DNA of 5,346 nt from NCBI GenBank assembly GCA_964370195.1, contig CAYJIH010000081.1, forward strand, positions 1 to 5,346, written 5' to 3'. Positions 1 to 5,346 of the stretch are shown here, piece by piece. Position numbers and translations under genes: made by a program. Position 1 is the stretch's first letter, and the number at the start of each line of letters is the position of its first letter. The DNA comes from JAAYCI01 sp964370195. GTDB lineage: Bacteria > Bacillota > Clostridia > Oscillospirales > Ruminococcaceae. The notes under the pieces were generated by a model that did no database searches, was not told the origin of the DNA, and saw only the letters and a list, made by a program, of their open reading frames with translations.

Positions 1-10
1 CCGAAAAACA

Positions 11-44
11 AGAAGCTGTGCTTGTTAACGCAAGCACAGCTTCT
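11..44 (-). terminator. Long perfect hairpin, probable intrinsic terminator (possibly bidirectional)
   Basis: A perfect 14-bp inverted repeat (11-24 pairs with 31-44) encloses a 6-nt loop, TTAACG. Read on the minus strand, the second arm is followed by TGTTTTTCGG, a good U-tract; read on the plus strand it is followed by the weaker ATTTTA. It could end transcription of a gene to the left that runs toward this cluster, or serve as a backup stop for the minus-strand cluster. Which gene it serves cannot be seen here. Confidence 0.7.
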
Positions 45-59
45 ATTTTAGTGTGACCA

Positions 60-294
60 TAGCAGTGCAAATGGGGGTGCAGCACGAAGCCTCGCTGCCC
101 TGCGGCGTGTGACTTTTATAAAACATTGCCCTTTGGCTTTTGGTTTGAGTCCGCTCGCGCTGTGCGTGTTCTTTAGAAAAAAGTTTGTCCACTTTTTAAA
201 GTGGCGGAGTTTGGGGCAGCGCCCCAAGGTCTTCAGCCCGAAGACGGCGCCCCAAGGTCTTTCCTCTGCCTGGTGCAACAACTTTTTCGAAAGT
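60..294. repeat. Non-coding, hairpin-rich block resembling an interspersed intergenic repeat
   Basis: This stretch lies between two terminator-like hairpins and holds no credible gene: the open frames on both strands have no Shine-Dalgarno site and give low-complexity translations. It contains three perfect hairpins almost back to back: 189-195 with 198-204 (7 bp), 211-217 with 221-227 (7 bp, TTGGGGC/GCCCCAA) and 229-234 with 240-245 (6 bp). A 15-bp direct repeat, GCGCCCCAAGGTCTT, occurs at 219-233 and 247-261, exactly 28 nt apart. A weaker inverted repeat lies at 79-83/94-98. Such density of small palindromes is typical of REP- or MITE-like intergenic elements, but only one copy is in view, so membership of a repeat family is inferred. 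No target-site duplication or transposase was found. Confidence 0.45.
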
Positions 295-333
295 AAAAAC
301 GGAAACATTCTACATTAGAATGTTTCCGTTTTT
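295..333 (-). terminator. Intrinsic terminator of the minus-strand cluster
   Basis: A perfect 18-bp inverted repeat (295-312 with 316-333) with a 3-nt loop, CAT. Its outer ends are five A and five T, so either strand gives a stem followed by a U-run. It begins 29 nt beyond the stop codon of the last minus-strand gene, the ABM-fold protein, which is the expected place for the operon's terminator. The stem core, CGGAAACATTCTA, is only moderately GC-rich but has no mismatch. Confidence 0.88.
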
Positions 334-362
334 GCTTTTGTTACCGTTGTTTTACAAACGTT

Positions 363-701
363 TTACCGATATTCTTTTACGCGGAAACGGCGGTCTTCGC
401 CGTGCCAAGCGCGAATAAACTCTGCGGGCACTGCCTCTGTAATGGCCTTTTTCTGTGCGCTTAGCCACACAGGGTCCACCGATTTATACGCGTCTTCGCT
501 TTCCCAAAAATAAAACGTCGTCACTTCGCCGGGTTTGTCTTCACTAAGCCAAACTTCGCCACCCAAAAAACCGGGTGTTGCCGTAAGGCCTTCTAAAAAC
601 AAGTCTTCTTCGGTTTGAAGGTAACGCTGTATATCTGCCGGCGCCACCTTAATGGTAATTCCTTCTACAAACTGTGGTGTATCATATACAGTTTTCTTCA
701 T
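363..701 (-). CDS. Small ABM-superfamily (dimeric alpha/beta barrel) protein, TIGR03792-like
   Basis: A 112-residue protein with no signal peptide or membrane segment, so probably cytoplasmic. The pattern fits a ferredoxin-like alpha/beta half-barrel: an early strand (about 12-20, FVEGITIKV), a helix with an acidic run (about 23-37), the turn and strand TPGFLGGEVWLSED (42-55), a further strand VTTFYFWES (60-68), and a helix from about 70. The 'PGFLGxEVW' turn and the 'FWES' strand resemble the uncharacterised TIGR03792 group and the wider antibiotic-biosynthesis-monooxygenase fold. Members of that fold include quinol monooxygenases, haem-degrading enzymes and proteins without known activity, so no reaction is assigned. 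The start ATG is supported by an AAGGAG site 5 nt upstream that overlaps the E3 stop codon; the gap to E3 is only 9 nt, so the two are probably co-translated. It is the last gene before the terminator at 295-333. Confidence 0.8.
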   Translation of the reverse strand: MKKTVYDTPQFVEGITIKVAPADIQRYLQTEEDLFLEGLTATPGFLGGEVWLSEDKPGEVTTFYFWESEDAYKSVDPVWLSAQKKAITEAVPAEFIRAWHGEDRRFRVKEYR

Positions 702-706
702 AAATG

Positions 707-712
707 CTCCTT
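707..712 (-). promoter_or_regulatory. Shine-Dalgarno site overlapping the E3 stop codon
   Basis: AAGGAG on the minus strand, 5 nt before the ATG of the small ABM-fold gene. Its first two bases are the last two of the E3 stop codon TAA (711-713). This arrangement supports the chosen start and suggests translational coupling of the two genes. Confidence 0.75.
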
Positions 713-2105
713 ATTTCTTTTTGGGCGGAATATGAATGGCATTGCCCAGTATATCGCCAAGTGTTTCCTCAAAAATTTCGCTCAGTGTGGGGTGCCCATG
801 CATAATGGACGCCGCCTCTTCTACTGTAAACAGCCCGCCCATAGCCGTGGCCGCTTCTGCCAAAACGTCGCTTGCATTCGGGCCCACAACATGCACGCCC
901 AAAATTTGTTGTTTTTTATCATCCGCAAGCACTTTCATCATACCATCTGCATCGTGCATTGTCAAAGCCTTTCCATTGCCACGAAGCTGGAAACGCCCCA
1001 CTGTATACGGTGTGCCTTCGGCTTTCAATTGCTCTTCGCTTTGGCCAATCGACGCCACTTCCGGGAAGGTGAACACGGCCGAAGGGATGCGCGTGTAATC
1101 CACCTGTGCAAAATGGCCTGCCATGCGCTCCACGCACACTTTGCCCTCTTCCGAAGCCACATGCGCCAACTGCACACCACCAATCACGTCGCCAATGGCA
1201 TAAATGCCGGGCACATTTGTTTGGTACTGCTCGTCCACTTTTACGCCGCCTCTGTCGTACGTAATGCCAGCTTCGTCTAAGCCAAGGCCATCCACGTCCA
1301 GCACACGTCCCGTGCTTACAAGCACAGAATTTGCCGAAAGCGCCACGGCTTCACCATCTTTTTCCGCACTCACGGTGAGAACATCGCCCGTTTTTTCGAT
1401 GCGGCTCACCTTTGTGCTTAACAAGAAGTTGATTCCTTTTTTGCTAAGCAAACTTTGCAAGCGATCGGTAATTTCGGTATCGATGGTGGGGATGATGTTT
1501 GGCATAAATTCCACCACGGTTACTTTTGCGCCAAACGCTGCATAAATGCCGGCAAATTCAATGCCAATTACGCCACCGCCAATGATGACAATTTCTGCTG
1601 GCAGTTCCTTCATTTCCAGCGCTTCTTTGCTTGTAATTACGCCAGGCGTGTTTATGCCTTCAATCGGTGGCATTGCCGCTTTCGAGCCTGTGGCAATAAG
1701 AATATTTTTTGCCTCTACTATTTGTGTGCCATCTTTTGCTGTCACCTGCACTTTGCCGGCACCCAAAATTTTGGCTTCGCCACGCACTAGATCAATGGCG
1801 TTTTGCTTAAATAGATATTCAACGCCTTTGCTTAATGTTTTTACAATTTTGTCTTTTTCGCGACGCACTTTGTCTAGCTCTAGCGAAAAGCCGTCGACTT
1901 TAAAACCATAACTGCCTGCATTTTGCAGGTAATACGCCACTTGTGCATCTTTGTATAATGCTTTTGTGGGAATGCAGCCGTAATTCAGGCATGTGCCGCC
2001 ACAAGCGTCACGCTCTACCACTGTTACAGTAAGCCCTAACTGTGCGGCCCGAATGGCGGCCACGTATCCGCCGGGGCCTGCGCCAATAACCAGCAAATCT
2101 TTCAT
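711..2105 (-). CDS. lpdA: Dihydrolipoyl dehydrogenase (E3 component)
   Basis: A 464-residue flavoprotein disulfide reductase, full length for the family. It reoxidises the dihydrolipoyl arm of E2 with NAD+, via FAD and a redox disulfide, in the cytoplasm. Visible motifs: the FAD-binding GAGPGG (8-13); the active-site GGTCLNYGCIPTK (36-48) with redox Cys39 and Cys44; the ATG motif (138-140); the NAD-binding GGGVIG (176-181); the second FAD motif with YAIGD; and the C-terminal HPTLSE (438-443), whose His438 and Glu443 form the catalytic base pair contributed by the partner subunit. No N-terminal lipoyl domain is fused, unlike some clostridial E3 proteins. The start is supported by AAGGAG 7 nt upstream. 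It lies 26 nt after the amidohydrolase and 9 nt before the ABM-fold gene. An extra cysteine (Cys35) just ahead of the active-site motif is a minor oddity. The partner complex is taken to be the adjacent E1/E2, though E3 is often shared between complexes. Confidence 0.97.
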   Translation of the reverse strand: MKDLLVIGAGPGGYVAAIRAAQLGLTVTVVERDACGGTCLNYGCIPTKALYKDAQVAYYLQNAGSYGFKVDGFSLELDKVRREKDKIVKTLSKGVEYLFKQNAIDLVRGEAKILGAGKVQVTAKDGTQIVEAKNILIATGSKAAMPPIEGINTPGVITSKEALEMKELPAEIVIIGGGVIGIEFAGIYAAFGAKVTVVEFMPNIIPTIDTEITDRLQSLLSKKGINFLLSTKVSRIEKTGDVLTVSAEKDGEAVALSANSVLVSTGRVLDVDGLGLDEAGITYDRGGVKVDEQYQTNVPGIYAIGDVIGGVQLAHVASEEGKVCVERMAGHFAQVDYTRIPSAVFTFPEVASIGQSEEQLKAEGTPYTVGRFQLRGNGKALTMHDADGMMKVLADDKKQQILGVHVVGPNASDVLAEAATAMGGLFTVEEAASIMHGHPTLSEIFEETLGDILGNAIHIPPKKK

Positions 2106-2112
2106 ACTATAG

Positions 2113-2118
2113 CTCCTT
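2113..2118 (-). promoter_or_regulatory. Shine-Dalgarno site of the E3 gene
   Basis: AAGGAG on the minus strand, 7 nt before the E3 ATG, inside the 26-nt gap after the amidohydrolase stop. The gap has no terminator-like hairpin, so read-through from the amidohydrolase into E3 is likely. Confidence 0.75.
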
Positions 2119-2131
2119 TTTTATAACTCTA

Positions 2132-3529
2132 TTATAAGGTAGGGGGTGTGATTTTTTGGCCCCATTGGGTGTTGCCAAGGCCGGAGTTTGTAACCAATTT
2201 TCTAGCCAAACGCTGTGCTTCGTACATCACTTTCTCTTCGTCCACATTGAGGATGGCACCTTTTTCGAGCACAAAACGACCATCCACCATCACACTTTCC
2301 ACATTTTCCGGGCTGTTGCTGTACACAAGCGCACTAATAGGATCGTGCATCGGCAAGCTGAAGCGGCCCGGTTTGAACACCGTTAAGTCTGCTTTTTTGC
2401 CCACTTCCAAGCTACCGATATCGGCTTGCTTGCCTGTGGCCACTGCACCACCCAACGTTGCCGCTTCCAGCGTTTGTGACGCCGAAAACACGAGTGGATC
2501 TTGTGTGGACACCTTTTGTAACAATGCCGCTGTTTTAATAACCTCAAGCATATTTTGCGAATCGTTGCTGGCCGAACCATCGCACGCAAGGCTGATGCAA
2601 AAACCTTCGCTTGCAAAGCGGTGCATGGGTGGTGCGCCGGAAGCCAAAATCATGTTCGACACAGGGTTGTACGAAATTTTTACATCATTTCGTTTGAAAA
2701 TTTCAAAATCTTCGTCCGTCATATTCACGCAGTGCACGGCAATGAAATCTGGCCCCAAAAAGCCAAGCTCTTCCATTTGAGGAATGGCTCTCTTTCCGTA
2801 GGTATCAAGGCTAAATTTATCGTCATCCACACTTTCCACAATATGCATCGTAAGCGGCAGGTGCAACTCGTTGGCAAGGCGGCGCATTTCACGAAAACCG
2901 TCTGCAGTGTGGTCCCAAATGATGCCGGGTGCAATGGCAACCGAAAGACGGCTATGCCCACGCAATTCCTTTTCAAACTTTGTAATGGCATCAAAGAAAT
3001 CCTTTTCGGTTTCTACAACAGGCAAGGCAATTTCCGGCGGGAAGGACGATACATTGGTAAATGCACGTCCCAAAATGCCACGAATACCCAGTTCATCAAA
3101 AGCTTGCAAAACGGCTTCATCCATGCCAAGCTGTGGGTGGCAATACTGAAAATCTAATAAGGTTGTTGTGCCGGTGCGTATCGCTTCAATACACCCTACC
3201 AAAGCGGCATAGTAAATGCTCTCTGCATCAAAACTGTGCAAAGCCACACGCACAGAACTATTCAGCCAATCGATAAGCCTTTTGTCGCGGCCAAGGCCTT
3301 TAAGCATTGTTTGAAACAAATGGCTATGTGTGCTGATAAAGCCCGGCAGTACAATGCGTCCGGCCAAATCTTTCACTTGTGTGGCGCTGTATTCCTGTAA
3401 AACCTCTTGGCCGCCCAAAGCCACAATGCGGTCATCCTTCACTGCGATACAAGCCTCTTCAAGCACACGGCGTTCTTTGTCCATCGTAATGGTCCAGGCA
3501 TTTTTCAAAAGTATATCAACGTGTTGCAT
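2132..3529 (-). CDS. Amidohydrolase, AtzA/TrzA/MtaD-type deaminase or chlorohydrolase family
   Basis: A 465-residue metal-dependent hydrolase of the amidohydrolase superfamily, complete at both ends. Family members remove an amino group or halide from purine, triazine or adenosyl rings: MTA/SAH deaminase, 8-oxoguanine deaminase, guanine deaminase and atrazine chlorohydrolase. Visible features: an N-terminal beta-sandwich part starting 'DILLKNAWTITMD'; metal ligands His68 and His70 in PGFISTHSHLFQ; His229 and Glu232 in HIVES; His266 in VHCVN; and Asp317 in CDGSASND. A second beta-sandwich strand set closes the protein ('GKKADLTVFKPG', 'VMVDGRFVLEKG'). All expected ligands are present, so it should be active. 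The DGSASND form is seen in AtzA- and 8-oxoguanine-deaminase-like members, whereas MTA/SAH deaminases more often have DGxASNN; the substrate remains open. The start is supported by AGGAGG 5 nt upstream. A terminator-like hairpin separates it from E2 upstream, while E3 follows after 26 nt. Confidence 0.93.
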   Translation of the reverse strand: MQHVDILLKNAWTITMDKERRVLEEACIAVKDDRIVALGGQEVLQEYSATQVKDLAGRIVLPGFISTHSHLFQTMLKGLGRDKRLIDWLNSSVRVALHSFDAESIYYAALVGCIEAIRTGTTTLLDFQYCHPQLGMDEAVLQAFDELGIRGILGRAFTNVSSFPPEIALPVVETEKDFFDAITKFEKELRGHSRLSVAIAPGIIWDHTADGFREMRRLANELHLPLTMHIVESVDDDKFSLDTYGKRAIPQMEELGFLGPDFIAVHCVNMTDEDFEIFKRNDVKISYNPVSNMILASGAPPMHRFASEGFCISLACDGSASNDSQNMLEVIKTAALLQKVSTQDPLVFSASQTLEAATLGGAVATGKQADIGSLEVGKKADLTVFKPGRFSLPMHDPISALVYSNSPENVESVMVDGRFVLEKGAILNVDEEKVMYEAQRLARKLVTNSGLGNTQWGQKITPPTL

Positions 3530-3534
3530 TTCGT

Positions 3535-3540
3535 CCTCCT
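3535..3540 (-). promoter_or_regulatory. Shine-Dalgarno site of the amidohydrolase gene
   Basis: AGGAGG on the minus strand, with about 5 nt to the ATG at 3529. It lies directly downstream of the T-rich tract that follows the terminator-like hairpin. No convincing promoter separates the hairpin from this site: a TTGCCT and TAATAG pair is present, but the spacing is short and the first box overlaps the hairpin arm. Confidence 0.7.
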
Positions 3541-3546
3541 TCTATT

Positions 3547-3595
3547 AAAAAAATGAAAAAAAGGCAAGCGGCAAGTGTGGCGCCGCTTGCCTTTT
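3547..3595 (-). terminator. Strong intrinsic terminator-like hairpin between E2 and the amidohydrolase
   Basis: A perfect 14-bp stem (3559-3572 with 3582-3595) with a GC-rich core, GGCAAGCGGC, and a 9-nt loop. On the minus strand the second arm runs straight into seven T, then CA, then seven more T. It starts 22 nt after the E2 stop codon. It has the full form of a Rho-independent terminator for E1-E2 transcripts, so the amidohydrolase-E3-ABM genes either have their own promoter or are expressed at a lower level by read-through. Confidence 0.88.
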
Positions 3596-3616
3596 GAAGT
3601 TGTTTTTCTTACGTGC

Positions 3617-4927
3617 TTACAGCCATTTGAAGTCTTGCAAACCCTGCACCACTTCTTGTAGGAAGCGTGCTGCCGGAGCACCGTTGATAAAGCGGTGATC
3701 GTGTGTGAGGCTTAGGTTCAACACGCTGCCCGGGGCAAAGCCACCGTCTTTCACCATAAGACGCTCTAAAATGGCGCCAACGCCCAAAATGGAGCCTTCC
3801 GGCGCATTGAGAATTGGTGTAAAGTAGGTGATGCCAAACATACCAAGGTTTGTGATGGTGATGGTGCCGCCACCCATTTCGTCGGCTGCCAGTTTGCCTG
3901 TTTTGGCTTTTTCGCTCAGTTCGGCAAGCTCTAGGCAAATGGTGCGCAGGTCTTTTAGGTTTGCATCTCGAATCACCGGCACAAGCAAGCCACCCGGCAC
4001 GTCTACAGCACAACCAATGTGGATGCGTTTGCTTGTTTTGATGTGTTTTTCGTCTGTCATGGAAGTGCGCATCTCGGCATGATTTTCCAGTGCCTGTGCC
4101 ACCGATTTAATCAGCATGGCAGTGTAGCTTAGTTTCACACCGGCGGCCACGTATTTTCCTTTGATGGATTTATACGTAGACACAAGGTTTGTAACGTCTG
4201 CTTCTGTGGTGATGGTGATTTGTGCCGAGCCCTGAATGCTGTTCATCATGCCACGGTTTGTGGCGCTTTGCATCGCAGTCATTTTAGCCACAACATCGCC
4301 TTCTTCTGGCTCGCGTGTGTCGTACACAGCGCTGGCGCAACCGCAAGCAGCGGCTGGCGCGGCAGGGGCTGCAGGGGCGGCAACCGGTGCGGCTGCAGGT
4401 GCTGCTGGGGCGGCCACTGGGGCAGCTTCGGCGGCGGGGCGGCCGTGTGCTTTTAAGTCGGCAATCGTAATCATGCCAAGCAGGCCTGTGCCCACGATAT
4501 GGCCGTATGCAAGGCCTTGTTCATCGGCAATTTTCTTTGCACGTGGTGTAATTTTTACATCACCGGCAGGAACAGCTGCAACCGGTGCGGCAGCAGCCGG
4601 GGCAGCAGGAGCAGCTGCGGCGGGAGCAGCAGCGGGAGCTTCCACAGCAGGGGCAGCAGCAGGTGCGTCGCCTTCCACCGCTTCGTCCATAGAATCTGCA
4701 AGCAGGCAAATTCCCTCGCCGCAAGCAATTTCGTCGTCTTCTTCGCAAAGAAGTTTACGCACCACGCCGGCACACGGTGCTTCGGCAGTGTTGCTGATTT
4801 TATCGGTATTGATTTCGGCCAAGGCATCGCCTTTTTGGACGGTATCGCCCTCTTTGACCAGCCATTCGCCAATGATACCGGTTTCCATCGAAAGGCCGAA
4901 TTTTGGCATTTCAACTGTCGTAATCAT
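3617..4927 (-). CDS. Dihydrolipoamide acyltransferase, E2 component (PdhC/AcoC type)
   Basis: A 436-residue E2 core protein that transfers the acyl group from its lipoyl arm to CoA and forms the scaffold of the complex. Domains in order: one lipoyl domain (1-78) starting MITTVEMPKFGLSMETG with lipoyl-lysine Lys43 in INTDKIS; an Ala/Pro linker (about 88-121); a peripheral-subunit-binding domain (about 123-161, from VKITPRAKKIADEQG to MITIADL); a second Ala/Pro linker (about 163-194) ending in Cys-Gly-Cys (195-197); and the catalytic domain (about 211-436). The catalytic region has VPGGLLVPVIRDA and, near the end, THDHRFINGAPAARFL, with His411 as the catalytic histidine. The usual HxxxDG reads HRFING, so Asn415 replaces Asp. 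The binding domain has GLLGMI where GxxGRI is typical. An in-frame ATG at 4981 would add 18 residues, but the ATG at 4927 has AGGAGG 7 nt upstream and starts exactly at the lipoyl domain, so it is chosen. Substrate is not determined; pyruvate/acetoin type is most likely. Confidence 0.95.
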   Translation of the reverse strand: MITTVEMPKFGLSMETGIIGEWLVKEGDTVQKGDALAEINTDKISNTAEAPCAGVVRKLLCEEDDEIACGEGICLLADSMDEAVEGDAPAAAPAVEAPAAAPAAAAPAAPAAAAPVAAVPAGDVKITPRAKKIADEQGLAYGHIVGTGLLGMITIADLKAHGRPAAEAAPVAAPAAPAAAPVAAPAAPAAPAAACGCASAVYDTREPEEGDVVAKMTAMQSATNRGMMNSIQGSAQITITTEADVTNLVSTYKSIKGKYVAAGVKLSYTAMLIKSVAQALENHAEMRTSMTDEKHIKTSKRIHIGCAVDVPGGLLVPVIRDANLKDLRTICLELAELSEKAKTGKLAADEMGGGTITITNLGMFGITYFTPILNAPEGSILGVGAILERLMVKDGGFAPGSVLNLSLTHDHRFINGAPAARFLQEVVQGLQDFKWL

Positions 4928-4934
4928 TGTGTAT

Positions 4935-4940
4935 CCTCCT
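4935..4940 (-). promoter_or_regulatory. Shine-Dalgarno site that decides the E2 start
   Basis: AGGAGG on the minus strand, with a 7-nt spacer to the ATG at 4927. The alternative in-frame ATG at 4981 has no comparable site and would place 18 residues unrelated to a lipoyl domain before the conserved N-terminus. Confidence 0.85.
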
Positions 4941-5149
4941 AAATTTTTCGTGCCTAAACCTGTGGCGCTGTCTGTTTGCACAGGTTGTTTTTAAACGAAA
5001 AGGCAGGAAACTTTTTCTACCTAAAAAAGTTTCCTCTTCTGCCGCAAGGCGGCAAAATTTACCTTTATACATACTCTCGAAGCAGTTTTGGCCACAGGGC
5101 ATTGCCCCGCGCCCACTGCTGTTATTGATGCTATATCACAAACGCGAGA
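4941..5149. repeat. Hairpin-rich gap between E1 beta and E2, possible interspersed repeat
   Basis: The 222-nt gap between E1 beta and E2 is long for two subunit genes of one complex and shows no gene. It holds several inverted repeats: 4957-4964 with 4979-4986 (8 bp, 14-nt loop); 5005-5016 with 5024-5035 (12 bp, 7-nt loop, AGGAAACTTTTT); 5040-5045 with 5049-5054 (6 bp, TGCCGC/GCGGCA); and a compound structure, 5081-5086 with 5115-5120 around 5097-5100/5104-5107. On the minus strand the 12-bp hairpin is followed by GCCTTTTCG, a weak U-tract, so it may act as a partial terminator or as an mRNA-processing or stability element. A short AAACTTTTTT motif is shared with the left block (minus strand, around 176-186), hinting at a related repeat family. 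No clear promoter was found. Confidence 0.45.
5005..5035 (-). other. 12-bp intercistronic hairpin upstream of E2
   Basis: A perfect 12-bp stem with a 7-nt loop (CTACCTA on the plus strand). It is AT-rich at the loop end and lacks a good U-tract on either strand, so it is less convincing as a terminator than the hairpins at 295-333 and 3559-3595. In the transcript it would sit about 80 nt before the E2 start. Confidence 0.55.
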
Positions 5150-5346
5150 TTAGTATTCCATCACTTTACGGCAAGCTTTAATCAGGTCGTCGGTTTGTGG
5201 AAGCACGAAATCCTCAAGGTTTGGTGCGAAAGGCATCGGGCTGTCGAGCGAAGTGCTGCGCAAGATAGGACCACGTAGATATTCAAACACATCTTCGTTG
5301 ATCATGGCCGAAATCTCACTGCTCCAGCCGCCGCATTTCGGGCCCT
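5150..5346 (-). CDS. 2-oxoacid/acetoin dehydrogenase E1 component, beta subunit (C-terminal fragment)
   Basis: The last 64 codons and stop of a gene that continues past the right edge. The translation runs GPKCGGWSSEISAMINED, then FEYLRGPILRSTSLDSPMPF, and ends KACRKVMEY. The order (a GGxxxEI segment, an FxYLxxPI segment, then a 'PxPFAPNLEDFVLP' segment and a terminal helix) is the standard C-terminal transketolase domain of E1 beta in pyruvate, acetoin and branched-chain complexes. With E1 alpha this subunit forms the thiamine-diphosphate enzyme that decarboxylates the substrate and reductively acylates the E2 lipoyl group. The thiamine-binding parts lie outside the window. Its position just upstream of E2 matches the usual alpha-beta-E2 gene order. 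Confidence 0.92.
   Translation of the reverse strand, partial: GPKCGGWSSEISAMINEDVFEYLRGPILRSTSLDSPMPFAPNLEDFVLPQTDDLIKACRKVMEY

Noticed and set aside
219..261. A CRISPR-like direct repeat pair
   Set aside because: There are only two copies of a 15-bp repeat with a 13-nt gap, with no further units and no cas genes.
48..318. Open frames on both strands in the left intergenic block
   Set aside because: Neither has a Shine-Dalgarno site, both run through hairpins and a terminator, and both give basic, low-complexity translations typical of intergenic repeats.
615..1280. A 221-codon open frame on the plus strand opposite E3
   Set aside because: It lies opposite the well-conserved E3 coding sequence; its translation is rich in His and Cys without any recognisable domain.
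4928..4981. An 18-residue N-terminal extension of E2 from the ATG at 4981
   Set aside because: No ribosome site precedes that ATG, while AGGAGG lies 7 nt before the ATG at 4927, which begins exactly at the lipoyl domain.
4236..4994. A 252-codon open frame on the plus strand opposite E2
   Set aside because: It is the complement of the Ala/Pro linkers and conserved E2 domains; the GC-rich linker codons remove stops on the other strand. It has no ribosome site, and the translation is low-complexity Ala/Gly.
5061..5090. A possible promoter (TATAAA on the minus strand) in the E1 beta-E2 gap
   Set aside because: No acceptable -35 box lies at 16-18 nt; AT-rich matches of this quality are expected by chance.
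4911..5102. A 63-codon minus-strand frame in the E1 beta-E2 gap
   Set aside because: It spans several hairpins, overlaps the E2 start in another frame and has no ribosome site or recognisable domain.

Overview
All recognisable genes in this window lie on the minus strand, so the biology reads from right to left. The content is a 2-oxoacid (or acetoin) dehydrogenase locus: the C-terminal end of an E1 beta subunit (5150-5346, cut by the window edge), the lipoyl-bearing E2 acyltransferase (3617-4927), an amidohydrolase of the triazine/MTA-SAH/8-oxoguanine deaminase type (2132-3529), the E3 dihydrolipoyl dehydrogenase (711-2105), and a small dimeric alpha/beta-barrel protein of the antibiotic-biosynthesis-monooxygenase fold (363-701). 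The E1 alpha gene, and probably the promoter, should lie beyond the right edge.

Organism: strong AGGAGG-type Shine-Dalgarno sites, compact same-strand gene order, intrinsic terminators and medium GC content point to a Firmicutes-type bacterium (a gut Clostridia or Negativicutes member would fit). This is inference from style, and no gene here fixes the taxon. E2 has one lipoyl domain beginning with the MPKxGLSM signature common in acetoin/pyruvate-type complexes of these bacteria, but the substrate (pyruvate, acetoin or a branched-chain 2-oxoacid) cannot be fixed from this window.

Layout: right third, E1 beta end, a 222-nt hairpin-rich gap, then E2. Middle, a strong terminator-like hairpin (3559-3595), then a second cluster of amidohydrolase, E3 and ABM-fold protein with gaps of 26 and 9 nt. 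Left 362 nt, no credible gene: an 18-bp palindromic terminator directly after the last gene, a hairpin-rich block that looks like an interspersed repeat, and another long perfect hairpin at the extreme left.

How the genes work together: E1 decarboxylates the substrate with thiamine diphosphate and loads the acyl or aldehyde unit onto the E2 lipoyl-lysine, E2 passes it to CoA, and E3 reoxidises the lipoyl group with NAD+. The amidohydrolase has no known role in this chemistry, and its place between E2 and E3 is the main oddity of the gene order. The other notable point is that E2 carries Asn in place of the usual Asp of the catalytic HxxxDG motif.
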